A DNA stretch of 64,000 nt from JAUIAI01 sp963732405 (GCA_963732405.1 CAVSZG010000001.1:1426001-1490000); one strand, 5' to 3'; shown: positions 18,632 to 29,259, numbered from the stretch's first letter. Made by a program: numbers and translations. The notes: generated by a model from the sequence alone, not told the origin.

Positions 18632-19675
18632 TCAGTTCGCGCCGCCGGTTTTGACCAGCCTGGCCTTCAGATCGTCGAGCAGCTCGCGTCCGTTGTAGCC
18701 CGCCTTGTCGGCATCCGCTACCCAGCGGTCATGCATGGGCGCGACAGCCTTTTTCCAGACATCGATCTGGGCGGGACTCATCGGCACGATGGTGTGGCCT
18801 TTCATGCCGCGCAGGGTTTCGCGGCCCGCATCCTCGGCATCGCCCCAGTCCCGACCGACCCGTGTTGCCCATTCAGTGTTGCAGTGATCATTGATCACCT
18901 GCTGCTGTGCGGCCGACAAACCCTCGAACCAGGGCTTGTTGATTGCCCAGACAAAGGGCGCCGCATACAACCGCATGTCGGTGTGAAAGGTGACGGCCTT
19001 GTCGATGCCGAACGAGATGATCGAATTCCAGGGGAAGGTGATCGCATCGGCGACCCCCTTGCTCAAGGCATCGCGTGCCTCGGGCGCCGAGACCTGGACG
19101 CTGGTGCCGCCCAGCGAGGCGATCATCTGGCCGACCTCGCCATTGGCCGGTCTTACCTTCATGCCGGCGATCTGTGCCGGTTCGGTGATCGGCATTTTCG
19201 CATGCAGCGTGCCCACATGCAGATGCGAGAAGCACACCTTCACATCCTTCATTTCGCGTTCGGCCAGCGGGCGATACCAGGCATCGAGCGCGGCCGAGGC
19301 CGGGCCCGGTTTGTCGACCAGGAAGGGCAGGGCCGCTGCTGCGAAAATCGGGAACCGACCCGGCTGGTAACCGGGGTTCACGTAAGTCATCTGCGCGATG
19401 CCGTCGCGGGCCATGTCGTAGTGGTCGGGTGCCTTGCCCAGTTGCTGGGCCGGAAAAATGGTGACCTTGATGCTGCCGCCCGAGGCGGCCTCAACCGATC
19501 TGGCCCAGGGCAAAAAGCCATGAACTGCCAGCAGATGCTGCGCCGGCACCCAATGGGCGAGTTTGAGCTCGACCGGTTTGTCCTGGGCCAGCACAGGCGC
19601 AGCGGCCAGCGAGGCGACCAACGCGAGGGTGAGCAGGCCGGCGGTTTGCATAGCGGGTGGCGACAGGGGGTTCAC
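18632..19675 (-). CDS. dctP: TRAP transporter periplasmic substrate-binding protein (DctP-like)
   Basis: This solute receptor of a TRAP system is secreted to the periplasm. GTG 19675 was chosen because GGAG lies 8 bases before it. The signal peptide (LLTLALVASLAAAPVLA) ends with an Ala-x-Ala-like site, then DKPVELKLAHWVPAQHLLA begins the mature protein. The family helix with the substrate-contacting Arg (IAGMKVRPANGEVGQMI) is near residue 173. The frame is intact, unlike the permease genes that follow. The ligand is not predictable; organic acids are typical of the family. Confidence 0.92.
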   Translation of the reverse strand: MNPLSPPAMQTAGLLTLALVASLAAAPVLAQDKPVELKLAHWVPAQHLLAVHGFLPWARSVEAASGGSIKVTIFPAQQLGKAPDHYDMARDGIAQMTYVNPGYQPGRFPIFAAAALPFLVDKPGPASAALDAWYRPLAEREMKDVKVCFSHLHVGTLHAKMPITEPAQIAGMKVRPANGEVGQMIASLGGTSVQVSAPEARDALSKGVADAITFPWNSIISFGIDKAVTFHTDMRLYAAPFVWAINKPWFEGLSAAQQQVINDHCNTEWATRVGRDWGDAEDAGRETLRGMKGHTIVPMSPAQIDVWKKAVAPMHDRWVADADKAGYNGRELLDDLKARLVKTGGAN

Positions 19676-19837
19676 GGCAGGGTCTCCATTCGTTGGTTTG
19701 CGCACGGACAATCGGCGCTGGATCGCCGTGGTCGTGATGGTGGCGACCAGCATAACATCGTGAGGGCAGGGCCTGGATGGGGGTGCTGGTCACGAGTCGC
19801 ATTGCCGGGTGCCGTGGGCGCATGCGGTTGCGAAACG

Positions 19838-20646
19838 CTACTCCCGATACCACATGACCTGATGGGTGGTCACGATCAGCGATTCGCGATGCCAGATCTG
19901 CGATTCACAGTCGAAGAATCCGCCGCGAAAAACGTTGCTGCCCGTGCGGCCGGCCAGCCAGTCGGGGCCGATCGCCGCCAACTGCTCCGCGCTGACGTGA
20001 AAATACACATTCATCGACACCGTGGCGATCGGGACATACGCCTTGCGGTGGGCGAAGATGCCCGGATAGAAGGTATCGGCCAGTCCGACCAGCGCCGGAT
20101 AGTCGAGCGCGCGCGCGGGATTGTCGCGCAGCCAGGACAGCACCGGTTCCGTGGGATCCGCGTTCTTCATCGGATTGCCGACCAGTCGCACGTCATAGCG
20201 TTCGAACCAGCGAATCCGGGTGTTCAGGGCTCTGGGGCGCAGCGTGTCGGGGGCGGCAGCACAGGCGGATTGGGTGCAGCCTGTTGCCAGACGTCGCGCC
20301 GCCTGCCCAGCACGACCAGCGCCTGGGCGACCGTAAGGGTTTCGGTGCCCGCATCGGTGATGTCGGTCTGTTGCATCTCCACATGCCAATGCTGGGTCGA
20401 GCGATTACTGCGCACCGGTCGCAGGATCAGTTCAAATTCGGCCTCGCGAACCGGCGCACAGAAGTTCACCGTCAGCACGAGGGGTTCACCCTGGTGGCGC
20501 GAATCGGCCAGCACCGCCTTGAGCAGGATGGCCGCCGTGATACCGCCGTAGGGGCCGACCATATTCCAGTAGTCGAGCGGCGGTTTACCCCGGAACCGGC
20601 CCGGCCCTGCCGGCTCCAGCATCAATGCCTGATCGAGCGCATGCAT
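19838..20646 (-). CDS. TesB-like acyl-CoA thioesterase, single-base frameshift
   Basis: This is a hot-dog-fold thioesterase family protein that probably hydrolyses acyl-CoA. The N-terminal half includes WNMVGPYGGITAAILLKAV near residue 27. The C-terminal half includes GLADTFYPGIFAHR and VSMNVYFHVSAEQL. The two halves are in different frames. One missing C in a C-run (minus strand; G-run at 20249-20253) explains it, and restoring it gives PVLPPPDTLRPRALN and 269 residues. It starts 9 bases after the enoyl-CoA hydratase stop and is probably cotranscribed. Confidence 0.82.
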
Positions 20647-20654
20647 CGCGATGT

Positions 20655-21449
20655 TTACTCGCCCCGGAACCGGGCTGCACGCTTGTCGATGAAGGCGGCG
20701 ACCGCCTCGCGTGAATCGGCTGTCTCACGTAACCAGGCATTGGCCTGCAGCTCGAGCCGGCACTGCCGGCCGAAGTCGTTGCCATCGGCCTGATCGACCA
20801 GACGCCGCGTCTCGAGATAAGCCAGGGTCGGACCACCCGCCAGTCGCCTGGCCAGCGTCAGGGCGCTGGGCATCAGTTGCGCATCATCGACCAGATCGAT
20901 GAGCAGGCCCCAGTCGAGGGCTTGCTGAGCCGACAAGGCCTCGCCGGTCATCATCAGCCGGAGCGCGCGCGCCCGCCCGATGATCCGCGGCAATAGCCAG
21001 GTTGATCCGAGATCCGGTGCCAGTCCGATCCGGCTGAAAACCTGGATGAAGCTGGCCGAACGGGCAGCGATCGGCAGATCGCCCGCGAGTGCCAGCGAGA
21101 AACCGGCGCCCGCCGCCACGCCATTAATCGCCATGATCACCGGCACCCGGCACGCACGGATCGCCGCGAATGCCTCGTAGTAGCAGCCCATCAGGGTTTC
21201 AACCATATCGGCGCCATCGGGCAGGCGCATGCGCAGGTCCTGGCCCGCGCAGAAGCCGCGACCTGCACCGGTCAGGATCAATGCCCGGATCGAGCGGTCG
21301 GATTCGACCTGCGCCAATGCCTGGCTGACTTCGGTCATCATGTCCAGGGTGAGCGAGTTGAGCGCCTCCGGACGGTTCAGTGTGAGGGTGGCGACGCCGT
21401 CGTCAGACTCGAACAGAATATGGCTGAATGAAGTCATGGTCGTGGTCAT
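20655..21449 (-). CDS. enoyl-CoA hydratase/isomerase family protein (PaaG-like)
   Basis: This 264-residue crotonase-fold enzyme acts on a CoA thioester. The oxyanion-hole segments are GRGFCAGQDLRMR near residue 66 and INGVAAGAGFSLALAGD near 111. PDLGSTWLLPRIIGRARA near residue 150 carries the Asp often seen in PaaG-like isomerases. Together with the downstream thioesterase it suggests aromatic or fatty acyl-CoA catabolism. The exact reaction is unclear because this superfamily is functionally diverse. A second possible ATG lies 12 bases downstream. Confidence 0.88.
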   Translation of the reverse strand: MTTTMTSFSHILFESDDGVATLTLNRPEALNSLTLDMMTEVSQALAQVESDRSIRALILTGAGRGFCAGQDLRMRLPDGADMVETLMGCYYEAFAAIRACRVPVIMAINGVAAGAGFSLALAGDLPIAARSASFIQVFSRIGLAPDLGSTWLLPRIIGRARALRLMMTGEALSAQQALDWGLLIDLVDDAQLMPSALTLARRLAGGPTLAYLETRRLVDQADGNDFGRQCRLELQANAWLRETADSREAVAAFIDKRAARFRGE

Positions 21450-21537
21450 GCGCGTGCGAACGACGCGGATCGGTTGGATGGGTCAATGGCCCCGATAGTA
21501 GCGCGCACTGGACAGCCCCCGTCAGCCGGGCACGGGA

Positions 21538-22038
21538 TCAGAGATCCAGCGACCAGTTCTGGCCGATCAGATCCTGACCGAAGCTGTGGTGGGCCTCTTC
21601 CTTGACGAGCACGAACCCGGCCTGCTGATAGATCGCGCGTGCCGCATGCAGGATGTCATTGGTCCAGAGGGTCATCGAGGCATAACCATGGGTGCGCGCG
21701 AAATCGATGCATTGCGTCACCAGCGCCTTGCCGATACCGAGCCCACGAGCCGACGGTTCGACCAGCACCAGCCGCAGTTTGGCGACCGTCGCCGATTCGC
21801 GCACGACGAAAGCCGAGCCGACATTGACCCCGTCGCGTTCGGCAATCCAGCAGCATTCACCGGATGGATCGAAGTCGCGAAGGAAATTCGCCGCGATCTC
21901 GGCGACCAGGGCCTCGAAACGGATGTCCCAGCCATACTCGCTCGCGTAAAGGGCACCGTGGCGCGAAATGACCCAGCCGATATCGCCTGGGCGATGCGGT
22001 CTCAGGTGCCAGTGACTGCCAGGGCGATCGATCGGCAT
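21538..22038 (-). CDS. GNAT family N-acetyltransferase
   Basis: This 166-residue protein has the GNAT fold and transfers an acetyl group from acetyl-CoA to an unknown amine. The acetyl-CoA loop VEPSARGLGIGKALV lies near residue 93. It is followed by the helix CIDFARTHGYASMTLWT and the C-terminal YQQAGFVLVKEE. The ATG overlaps the tex stop by one base, so the two are probably translated together. It resembles the acetyltransferase domain of some MarR-GNAT fusions, but no HTH domain is present. Confidence 0.88.
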   Translation of the reverse strand: MPIDRPGSHWHLRPHRPGDIGWVISRHGALYASEYGWDIRFEALVAEIAANFLRDFDPSGECCWIAERDGVNVGSAFVVRESATVAKLRLVLVEPSARGLGIGKALVTQCIDFARTHGYASMTLWTNDILHAARAIYQQAGFVLVKEEAHHSFGQDLIGQNWSLDL

Positions 22039-24422
22039 CAGCGCTGGCGCTTGAGCGCCGCCATGGCCAGGGCCATCGCACTGTCGGGCGCGCCGGCCTG
22101 ACTGGCGGGCCGAGGCGAGCGCGATGCCTGCGCCCCACGGTTTCGCGCATCGCGATCCCTGGCGGGGGGCTGCTGGCCCGCCGGCTGCCTGCCCGCTTGC
22201 GCTTTACGGGGCGCGGTGTTGGCCGCCTCGCCGCTGCGCATGGTCAAGGCGATGCGTTGCCGCTTGACATCGACCTCGAGCACCCGGACCTTGACCAGGT
22301 CACCGGCCTTCACGACCTTGTGCGGATCGGCCACATAATGATCGGCAAGCATCGAGATATGCACCAGCCCGTCCTGATGTACGCCGATATCGACGAAAGC
22401 GCCGAATGCCGCCACGTTGGTCACCACGCCTTCCAGTGACATGCCCGGCGCCAGATCGGCGATCGATTCGATGCCGTCGCGAAAACTCGCCGTGCGGAAT
22501 TCGGGCCGTGGATCGCGGCCCGGTTTCTCGAGTTCCTTGAGGATATCGACCACGGTCGGCAGGCCGAACTGCTGGTCGACGTATTTCTCCGGTGTCAGAC
22601 GGGCGATCAGTTCCCGTTTGCCCAGCAGGTGCCGGATGTCGGTCTGGATATCGGCGAGCATTTTTTCGACCACTGGATAGGCCTCCGGATGGACGGCCGA
22701 TGCGTCCAGCGGATTCTCGCCATCGGCGATTCGCAGGAATCCGGCGGCCTGCTCGAAGGCGCGTTCGCCCAGGCGTTTGACCTTGAGCAGTTCGGTCCGT
22801 CTGGCGAAGCCGCCATGGGTGTTCCGGTATTCGACGATGTTCTCGGCCAGGCCGGTGTTCAGACCGGCGATCCGGGCCAGCAGGGGCACGCTGGCCGTAT
22901 TGACATCGACGCCCACGCCGTTCACGCAATCTTCGACCACCGCGTCGAGTGATCGGGCCAGGCGAGGCTGATTCACATCATGCTGATACTGGCCCACGCC
23001 GATCGCCTTGGGTTCGATCTTGACCAGTTCGGCGAGCGGATCCTGCAGACGGCGGGCGATGGATACCGCACCACGCAGGCTGACATCGAGGTCGGGGAAT
23101 TCCCGTGCGGCCAGTTCGGAAGCGGAATAGACCGAGGCGCCGGCCTCCGATACCGTCACGCGTTTCAGGGGCAACTCGGGATGGCGGGCGATCAGATCGG
23201 CCACCAGCCGGTCGGTGGGCCGGGAGCCGGTGCCATTGCCGATCGCGACGAGCTCGACCGAGTGTTGTCGGGCCAGGGCGGCCAGCCGGGCAATCGAGCC
23301 CTCGAGATCATTGCGCGGCGGATGCGGGTAGATGGTGTCGGTGGCCAGCAACTTGCCGGTGTCATCGACGATGGCAACCTTGACGCCGGTACGCAGGCCC
23401 GGATCCAGACCCATGGTGCCGCGCCGGCCGGCCGGCGCGGCGAGCAGCAAGGCCTTGAGATTACGCGCGAAGACATCGATGGCATCGGCATCGGCCCGCT
23501 CACGCAAGGCGCTCATCAGTTCCGATTCGATCTGCAGAGACAGCTTCACCGTCCAGGTCCAGCGTGCGGTTTCGAGCAACCATGAATCGGCCGGGCGGCC
23601 CTTGTCGTGAATGCCCAAGGCGCTGGCGATGCGGTTTTCGCACCAGCCGCGACCCTGGCCGGGCGCCGGGTCGTCAGGCAGTTGCAGGCTCAGCCGCAAT
23701 ACCTGCTCGCGTCGGCCGCGTAACAAGGCCAGGGCGCGGTGCGAGGGCACATCGGCCAGCTTCTCGGTGTAATCGAAGTAGTCGGCGAATTTCTCGCCGA
23801 TGGTTTCCTGGCCGGCGATGACCGTGGATGTCACCATGCCGCGACGCTGCAATTCCTCGCGAATCGAGCCGACCAGATCGGCATGTTCGGCGAATCGCTC
23901 CATCAGGATCTGGCGCGCTCCGTCGAGCGCCGCTTTGGCATCGGCCACGCCGGGATTGTCGCTGTCGTCGATGGTGAAGGGTGGCTTGAGGTAAGCAGCG
24001 GCCGTGGTCTCGGGGTCGAGGGTCGGGTCGGCCAGCAGGCTGTCGGCCAGTGGTCCGAGTCCGGCCTCGCGGGCAATCTGAGCCTTGGTCCGGCGCTTTT
24101 TCTTGAACGGCGCGTACAGGTCTTCGAGTCGTTGTTTGCTGTCGGCCGCGTCGATGCTCGCCGCCAGCGCAGCATCCAGCCTGCCCTGCGACCCGATGGC
24201 CGTCAGAATCGACTCGCGGCGCTCATCGAGCTCGCGCAGATACACGAGCCGTTCGGCCAGGTTTCGCAGCTGGGTATCGTCCAGTCCGTCAGTCACTTCT
24301 TTTCGATACCGCGCAATGAAGGGTACGGTGGCGCCTTCATCGAGCAAGGCGATGGTGGCCAGGACCTGTTGCGGTCGGATCGACAGTTCGGCGGCCAGCC
24401 GGTGTTCCAGCGGTTGCGGCAT
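22038..24422 (-). CDS. tex: Tex family RNA-binding transcription accessory protein
   Basis: Tex is a conserved cytoplasmic nucleic-acid-binding protein involved in transcription and RNA metabolism. The 794-residue product has the N-terminal Tex helical region (LLDEGATVPFIARYRKE near residue 27) and a YqgF-like domain (MGLDPGLRTGVKVAIVDDTG near 337). Helix-hairpin-helix segments follow (LLARIAGLNTGLAENIVEYR near 510). A C-terminal S1 domain (VVTNVAAFGAFVDIGVHQDG) is near residue 666. The last 70 residues are Ala/Arg/Gln-rich and probably disordered. Confidence 0.95.
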   Translation of the reverse strand: MPQPLEHRLAAELSIRPQQVLATIALLDEGATVPFIARYRKEVTDGLDDTQLRNLAERLVYLRELDERRESILTAIGSQGRLDAALAASIDAADSKQRLEDLYAPFKKKRRTKAQIAREAGLGPLADSLLADPTLDPETTAAAYLKPPFTIDDSDNPGVADAKAALDGARQILMERFAEHADLVGSIREELQRRGMVTSTVIAGQETIGEKFADYFDYTEKLADVPSHRALALLRGRREQVLRLSLQLPDDPAPGQGRGWCENRIASALGIHDKGRPADSWLLETARWTWTVKLSLQIESELMSALRERADADAIDVFARNLKALLLAAPAGRRGTMGLDPGLRTGVKVAIVDDTGKLLATDTIYPHPPRNDLEGSIARLAALARQHSVELVAIGNGTGSRPTDRLVADLIARHPELPLKRVTVSEAGASVYSASELAAREFPDLDVSLRGAVSIARRLQDPLAELVKIEPKAIGVGQYQHDVNQPRLARSLDAVVEDCVNGVGVDVNTASVPLLARIAGLNTGLAENIVEYRNTHGGFARRTELLKVKRLGERAFEQAAGFLRIADGENPLDASAVHPEAYPVVEKMLADIQTDIRHLLGKRELIARLTPEKYVDQQFGLPTVVDILKELEKPGRDPRPEFRTASFRDGIESIADLAPGMSLEGVVTNVAAFGAFVDIGVHQDGLVHISMLADHYVADPHKVVKAGDLVKVRVLEVDVKRQRIALTMRSGEAANTAPRKAQAGRQPAGQQPPARDRDARNRGAQASRSPRPASQAGAPDSAMALAMAALKRQR

Positions 24423-24506
24423 CGTGAGGGGGCAGTTGGTTGAGTGGCGAGCGGCGAGCGTGCCTCAAGCCGGCCAACAATTCAAGTCGGCCATCGCCGC
24501 GGTGCA

Positions 24507-24950
24507 TCAGCGCCGTTCGGGCCGGTTGACCAGCCGTAGCAATGCCTCTCGCAGCGGGCCGGCGGCCATGGTGGGAATCGCCGCGCGCAGCGTAGCCAGC
24601 GAGCGCGCGCTGATCGGTTGCTTGGCCGGGCGCGGTTGAGCCAGCGAGGTCGCTGCCGGATCGGTGCGAAAGCGGATGCTCATCAGGCCCGGATACAGCG
24701 GTCTGAGCGCGGCGAGTATCGACGGTTCTAGCTGTCGGCACTTGGCGCTGAGCGCGGCATTGGGTGCGCCCACGGTCAGGGCGTCGTCGCGAACGGCCAT
24801 AATGCGCAAGCTCAGATGAGGCCAGCCCGAGGACAGGATCTGTTGGCCATGACGCAGGGTGTCAATCCGGTCGATCAGCGGGCGCAGGCCCGGATCCTCA
24901 TCGAGCACGGCCTGCACGCTTCTGGCACGCGGTCGGACTTCAGTCACCAT
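24507..24950 (-). CDS. dciA: DUF721/DciA-like protein
   Basis: This 147-residue protein resembles DUF721 (DciA), the helicase-loading partner of DnaB in bacteria lacking DnaC. The N-terminal domain shows ILSSGWPHLSLRIMAVRDDALTV-type KH-like alternation and ALSAKCRQLEPSILAALR. The C-terminal third is Ala/Arg/Pro-rich. It diverges from secA, its usual neighbour in Proteobacteria. The assignment rests on length, position and weak motifs. Confidence 0.72.
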   Translation of the reverse strand: MVTEVRPRARSVQAVLDEDPGLRPLIDRIDTLRHGQQILSSGWPHLSLRIMAVRDDALTVGAPNAALSAKCRQLEPSILAALRPLYPGLMSIRFRTDPAATSLAQPRPAKQPISARSLATLRAAIPTMAAGPLREALLRLVNRPERR

Positions 24951-25210
24951 GGTCGGCAGATTTTCATTGGCAATTCAAGGGCTTGTGTGTGTATCAGGAC
25001 GGCACGGGCGGGACCCGCGGAAACCGGCCCCGTGATAAAATCGTCGATCACCTCTGGTGTCCTTCGACCCGGCGGGCCGCGCTGGCTGGCAGTATCGGTC
25101 CATGCCAGTTGGTCGGTCATCAAACGTCGCTCGATGGCCATCAGTCATCGCCATACCCCTCAATGACTCAAGGACCGCCCGGAAGGCGCAAGCCTGACCG
25201 GGCCTGAGCA

Positions 25211-28013
25211 ATGATCCAGAAACTGTTGACCCGAGTATTTGGCAGCCGCAATGAGCGCTTGCTGCGAAACTATCGCAAACAGGTCGAGCGCGTCAACGCG
25301 CTCGAGGCCGGCATCCACGCGCTCACCGACGAGCAGCTCGCCGCCAAGACCGGCGAGTTCCGTCAGCGGGTCCAGCAGGGCGAAACACTCGATGCGCTGT
25401 TGCCCGAGGCCTTCGCGGTCTGCCGCGAGGCGGCGCCAGCGTTCGCTGGGCATGCGCCATTTTGATGTGCAGCTGATCGGCGGCATGGCCCTGCACGACG
25501 GCAAGATCGCCGAGATGCGCACCGGCGAAGGCAAGACCCTGATGGCGACGCTGCCCGCCTATCTCAACGCGCTGCTCGGGCAAGGGCGTTCATGTGGTCA
25601 CGGTCAACGACTATCTGGCCCAGCGTGACGCCGACTGGATGGGCCGGGTGTATCGTTTCCTGGGCATGAGCGTGGGCGTGGTGCTCTCGCAGCAGCCCGA
25701 CCGAAGACAAGAAGCGGGCCTATGCGGCCGACATCACCTACGGCACGAACAATGAGTATGGTTTCGACTACCTGCGCGACAACATGGAATACAGCGTGGG
25801 TGACCGGCGCCAGCGCGGTCTCAACTTTGCGATCGTCGACGAAGTCGATTCGATCCTGATCGACGAGGCGCGCACGCCGCTGATCATTTCCGGACAGGCC
25901 GACGACCACACCGAGCTCTATCAACGGGTCAATGTGGTGCCGCCCATGCTGGATGAAATGGCCAGCGAACCCAAGGCCAATGAAGAAGAACCCCGGGGAT
26001 TACTGGGTCGATCGCAAGGCGCATCAGGTCCATCTGTCCGAGGCCGGCCATGAGAAGAGCGAGCGCATCCTGGGCGAGCTGGGTCTGCTGCCCGAAGGGG
26101 CCAGCCTCTACGACACCACCAACATCTTGTTGATGCATCACCTGATGGCTTCGCTGCGCGCTCACAAGCTGTTCCAGCGCGACACCGCATTACGTGGTGC
26201 AGAACGGTGAAGTGATCATCGTCGATGAGTTCACCGGGCGCCTGATGACCGGTCGACGCTGGTCCGACGGCCTGCATCAGGCGGTCGAGGCCAAGGAAGG
26301 CGTGAAGATCCAGGCCGAAAACCAGACCCTGGCCTCGATCACCTTCCAGAATTATTTCCGGATGTATTCGCGGCTGTCGGGCATGACCGGCACGGCCGAT
26401 ACCGAGGCCTTCGAGTTCCAGGAAATCTACCGCCTCGAAACGGTGATCATCCCGACCCATCGACCGATGGTTCGTGACGACCGACAGGACCAGGTGTTCC
26501 GCACGGCAGCCGAGAAGCATGGCGCGATCATTGCCGACATCCGCGACTGTCACGAGCGGGGGCAGCCGGTGCTGGTGGGCACCACGTCGATCGAAAACTC
26601 CGAGCTGCTCTCGTCCCTGCTGCACCAAGGAAAAGCTCAAGCACAACGTGCTCAACGCCAAGCAGCATGCGCGCGAGGCACAGATCGTGGCCGAGGCGGG
26701 CGCGGTCGGCGCGATCACCATCGCCACCAACATGGCGGGCCGGGGTACCGACATCGTGCTGGGCGGCAATGTCGAGAAGGCGATCGACAATCTCATGCTC
26801 GATCAGTCGCTTGCCGAGGCCGACCGCCAGGCCCGGATTCAGGCATTGCGCGCTGGCTGGCTGCCCTTGCATGAGCAGGTGGTTGCGGCGGGTGGTCTGC
26901 ACATCGTGGGCACGGAACGCCATGAATCGCGGCGCATCGACAACCAGTTGCGGGGCCGGGCCGGTCGCCAGGGAGATCCGGGCTCGAGCCGGTTCTATCT
27001 CTCAATGGACGATCAGCTGCTCAAGATCTTCGCCGGCGATCGTCTCAAGGCGATCATGGACCGGCTCGAAACTGCCCGAAGGCGAGGCGATCGAAGCCGG
27101 CATGGTCACCCGCTCGATCGAGGGCGCACAGCGCAAGGTCGAGGCGCGCAACTTCGATATCCGCAAACAGTTGCTCGAATACGATGATGTCGCCAATGAT
27201 CAGCGCAAGGTGGTCTATGCCGACCGCAATGAGCTGATGGAATCGGACGATCTGTCCGACCGTATCGGTGAATTGCGTCATCAGGCGTTCAACGACATGT
27301 TCCGCACCTATGTGCCGGTCGAGAGCGTCGAGGAGCAGTGGGACATCGACGGATTACAGGCGGCCCTGGCCGCCGAATGGCAACTCGATGTGCCGGTTGC
27401 CCGGATGCTCAAGGATGATCCGAACCTGACCGACGAGACCTTGTTGGCGGCCATTCAGAAGGCTGCCGATGAACTCTATGAATCGAAGGTGACGGCCGTC
27501 GGCAAGGAAGTGTTCGGCGGGTTCCAGCGCTCGATCATGCTGCAGACCATCGATCAGCACTGGCGCGAGCACCTGTCGTCGCTGGACATCCTGCGCCAGG
27601 GGATTCATCTGCGCGGCTACGCGCAGAAAAATCCCAAGCAGGAATACAAGCGCGAAGCCTTCGAGTTGTTCAACCGCATGCAGCAACGCGTGCGCAATGA
27701 CGTGACGCGGGTCTTGCTCACGGTCCAGATCCAGTCGCCCGAGCAGGCCAGGGCCGTCGAGGAATCGGTGCCGAGCGTGTCCAACGTGAGCTATACCCAT
27801 TCGGAATTCAACGATCCGGGCCTGGCCGGTGGCGAAGCGTTGGATGCGGAATCGGTTGCGCTGGCCATGCAGCAGGCACCGGCCGGCGATGAGGCCGGGC
27901 AGGCAGCCCAGCAGCAACCGTTCCGGCGTTTCAGGGGCAAGATAGGCCGCAATGATCCCTGCCCCTGCGGTTCGGGCAAGAAGTACAAACAATGCCATGG
28001 TCAGCTGAGCTGA
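25211..28013 (+). CDS. secA: preprotein translocase ATPase SecA, seven single-base frameshifts
   Basis: SecA drives protein export through SecYEG. All domains are present in order: Walker A (MRTGEGKTL), the DEAD-like VDEVDSILIDEARTPL, GMTGTADTEAFEF, TNMAGRGTDIVLGG, RRIDNQLRGRAGRQGDPGSS, QLLEYDDVANDQRKVVY and the C-terminal zinc motif CPCGSGKKYKQCH. The frame advances by +1 seven times, at 25436, 25578, 25696, 25991, 26185, 26625 and 27069, each at a run of two to four identical bases. Removing one base at each site gives a continuous 931-residue SecA. This essential gene is surely intact in the organism. Confidence 0.95.
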
Positions 28014-28040
28014 CCGCCGATCTTTCGCGAGTGCGCGCCG

Positions 28041-29259
28041 ATGCCTGTCAATCTGATTGAACCCGCCGCCGGTTCCCTGCATCCCGTGGCCGGCATCACC
28101 TTCGGATCGGCTGCGGCCGGCATCCGGAAGAACGGCCGCAATGATGTTCTGGTTGCACTGATCGAACCGGGTGCCACGTCCGCCGGTGTGTTCACACGCA
28201 ATCGCTTCTGCGCCGCGCCGGTCATCCTGTGCCGCGAGCATCTGCAACGTCAGGCCAACGGCATCCGGGCCATCGTGGTCAATGCCGGCAATGCGAATGC
28301 CGGCACCGGGGCACCGGGTCTGGCGGCTGCGCGACAGACTTGCGAGGCCATGGCGGCACTGATCGGCTGCGAGGCGTCGGCCATCCTGCCCATGTCCACC
28401 GGGGTGATACTCGAGCCCCTGCCGGTCGATCGCCTGACGGCGGCATTGCCCGCAGCACGGCAATCGGCCAGCGCCGATCACTGGTTGGTGGCTGCGCGCA
28501 CCATCATGACCACGGACACGCGTGCCCAAGGCGGTATCGCGGCAGTTGCAGATCGATGGGCGCACCGTCACCATCAACGGCATCGTCAAGGGGGCCGGCA
28601 TGATCCGGCCCGACATGGGCACGATGTTGTCGATCGTGGCCACCGATGCGGCCATCCCGGCTGATCTGCTCGCGCGCTGGGTGCGCGAAGCCGCCGATCA
28701 GAGTTTCAACCGGATCACGGTCGATGGCGATACCTCGACCAATGACAGTCTCCTGGCCGTGGCCACCGGCAAGTCCGGCGTGTCGGCCGATCAGGGGAGC
28801 GCGGCAATCCGTGAGGCCTTGTTCGAGGTCACGCGCAAGCTGGCCCAGGACGTCATTCGTGATGGCGAAGGCGCCACCAAGTTCGTGACCATCACGGTCG
28901 AGCAGGCCGCGACCCTGGCCGAAGCCTCGGCGGTGGCCTATGCCATCGCCCATTCGCCGCTGGTCAAGACCGCCTTCTTCGCCTCCGATCCCAACCTTGG
29001 CCGGCTGCTGTGCGCCATCGGCTACGCGGGTATCGATGACCTGGATGTGAACAAGGTGTCACTGCTGCTCGATGATGTCCTGGTGGCCAGCGACGGAGGT
29101 CGGCATCCTTCTTATCGCGAAGAGGCGGGCAAGCGGGTCCTGTCGCAGGCCGAGTTCGGCGTGACCGTGCGCCTGGCGCGTGGCTCTGTCGCCACCACCG
29201 TCTGGACCTGTGATCTGTCGCACGACTACGTGTCGATCAATGCCGACTACCGCAGCTGA
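28041..29259 (+). CDS. argJ: glutamate N-acetyltransferase / amino-acid acetyltransferase (ArgJ), single-base frameshift
   Basis: ArgJ recycles the acetyl group from acetylornithine to glutamate in arginine synthesis. The N-terminal part carries GVFTRNRFCAAPV and VVNAGNANAGTG. The autoprocessing region KGAGMIRPDMGTMLSIVATDA is in the second frame and has Gly before the nucleophilic Thr, where Ala is usual. The +1 break is at about 28520, and dropping one base gives MTTDTVPKAVSRQ. The repaired protein has 405 residues. It follows secA by 27 bases, a familiar betaproteobacterial order. Confidence 0.93.

Noticed and set aside
18731..20551. A 606-codon open frame on the + strand across dctP and the thioesterase
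   Set aside because: It is antisense to genes with clear motifs, has an Arg/Gly/His-rich nonsense composition and no recognisable domain. Long antisense open frames are expected in GC-rich DNA.
25211..28013. Programmed +1 frameshifting in secA, murG, murC, ftsA and argJ as a recoding system
   Set aside because: The sites share no slippery heptamer, stop codon or downstream structure, and most are just one extra base in a run of two to four. The TRAP genes and the thioesterase show missing bases too. Sequencing error explains all of them more simply.
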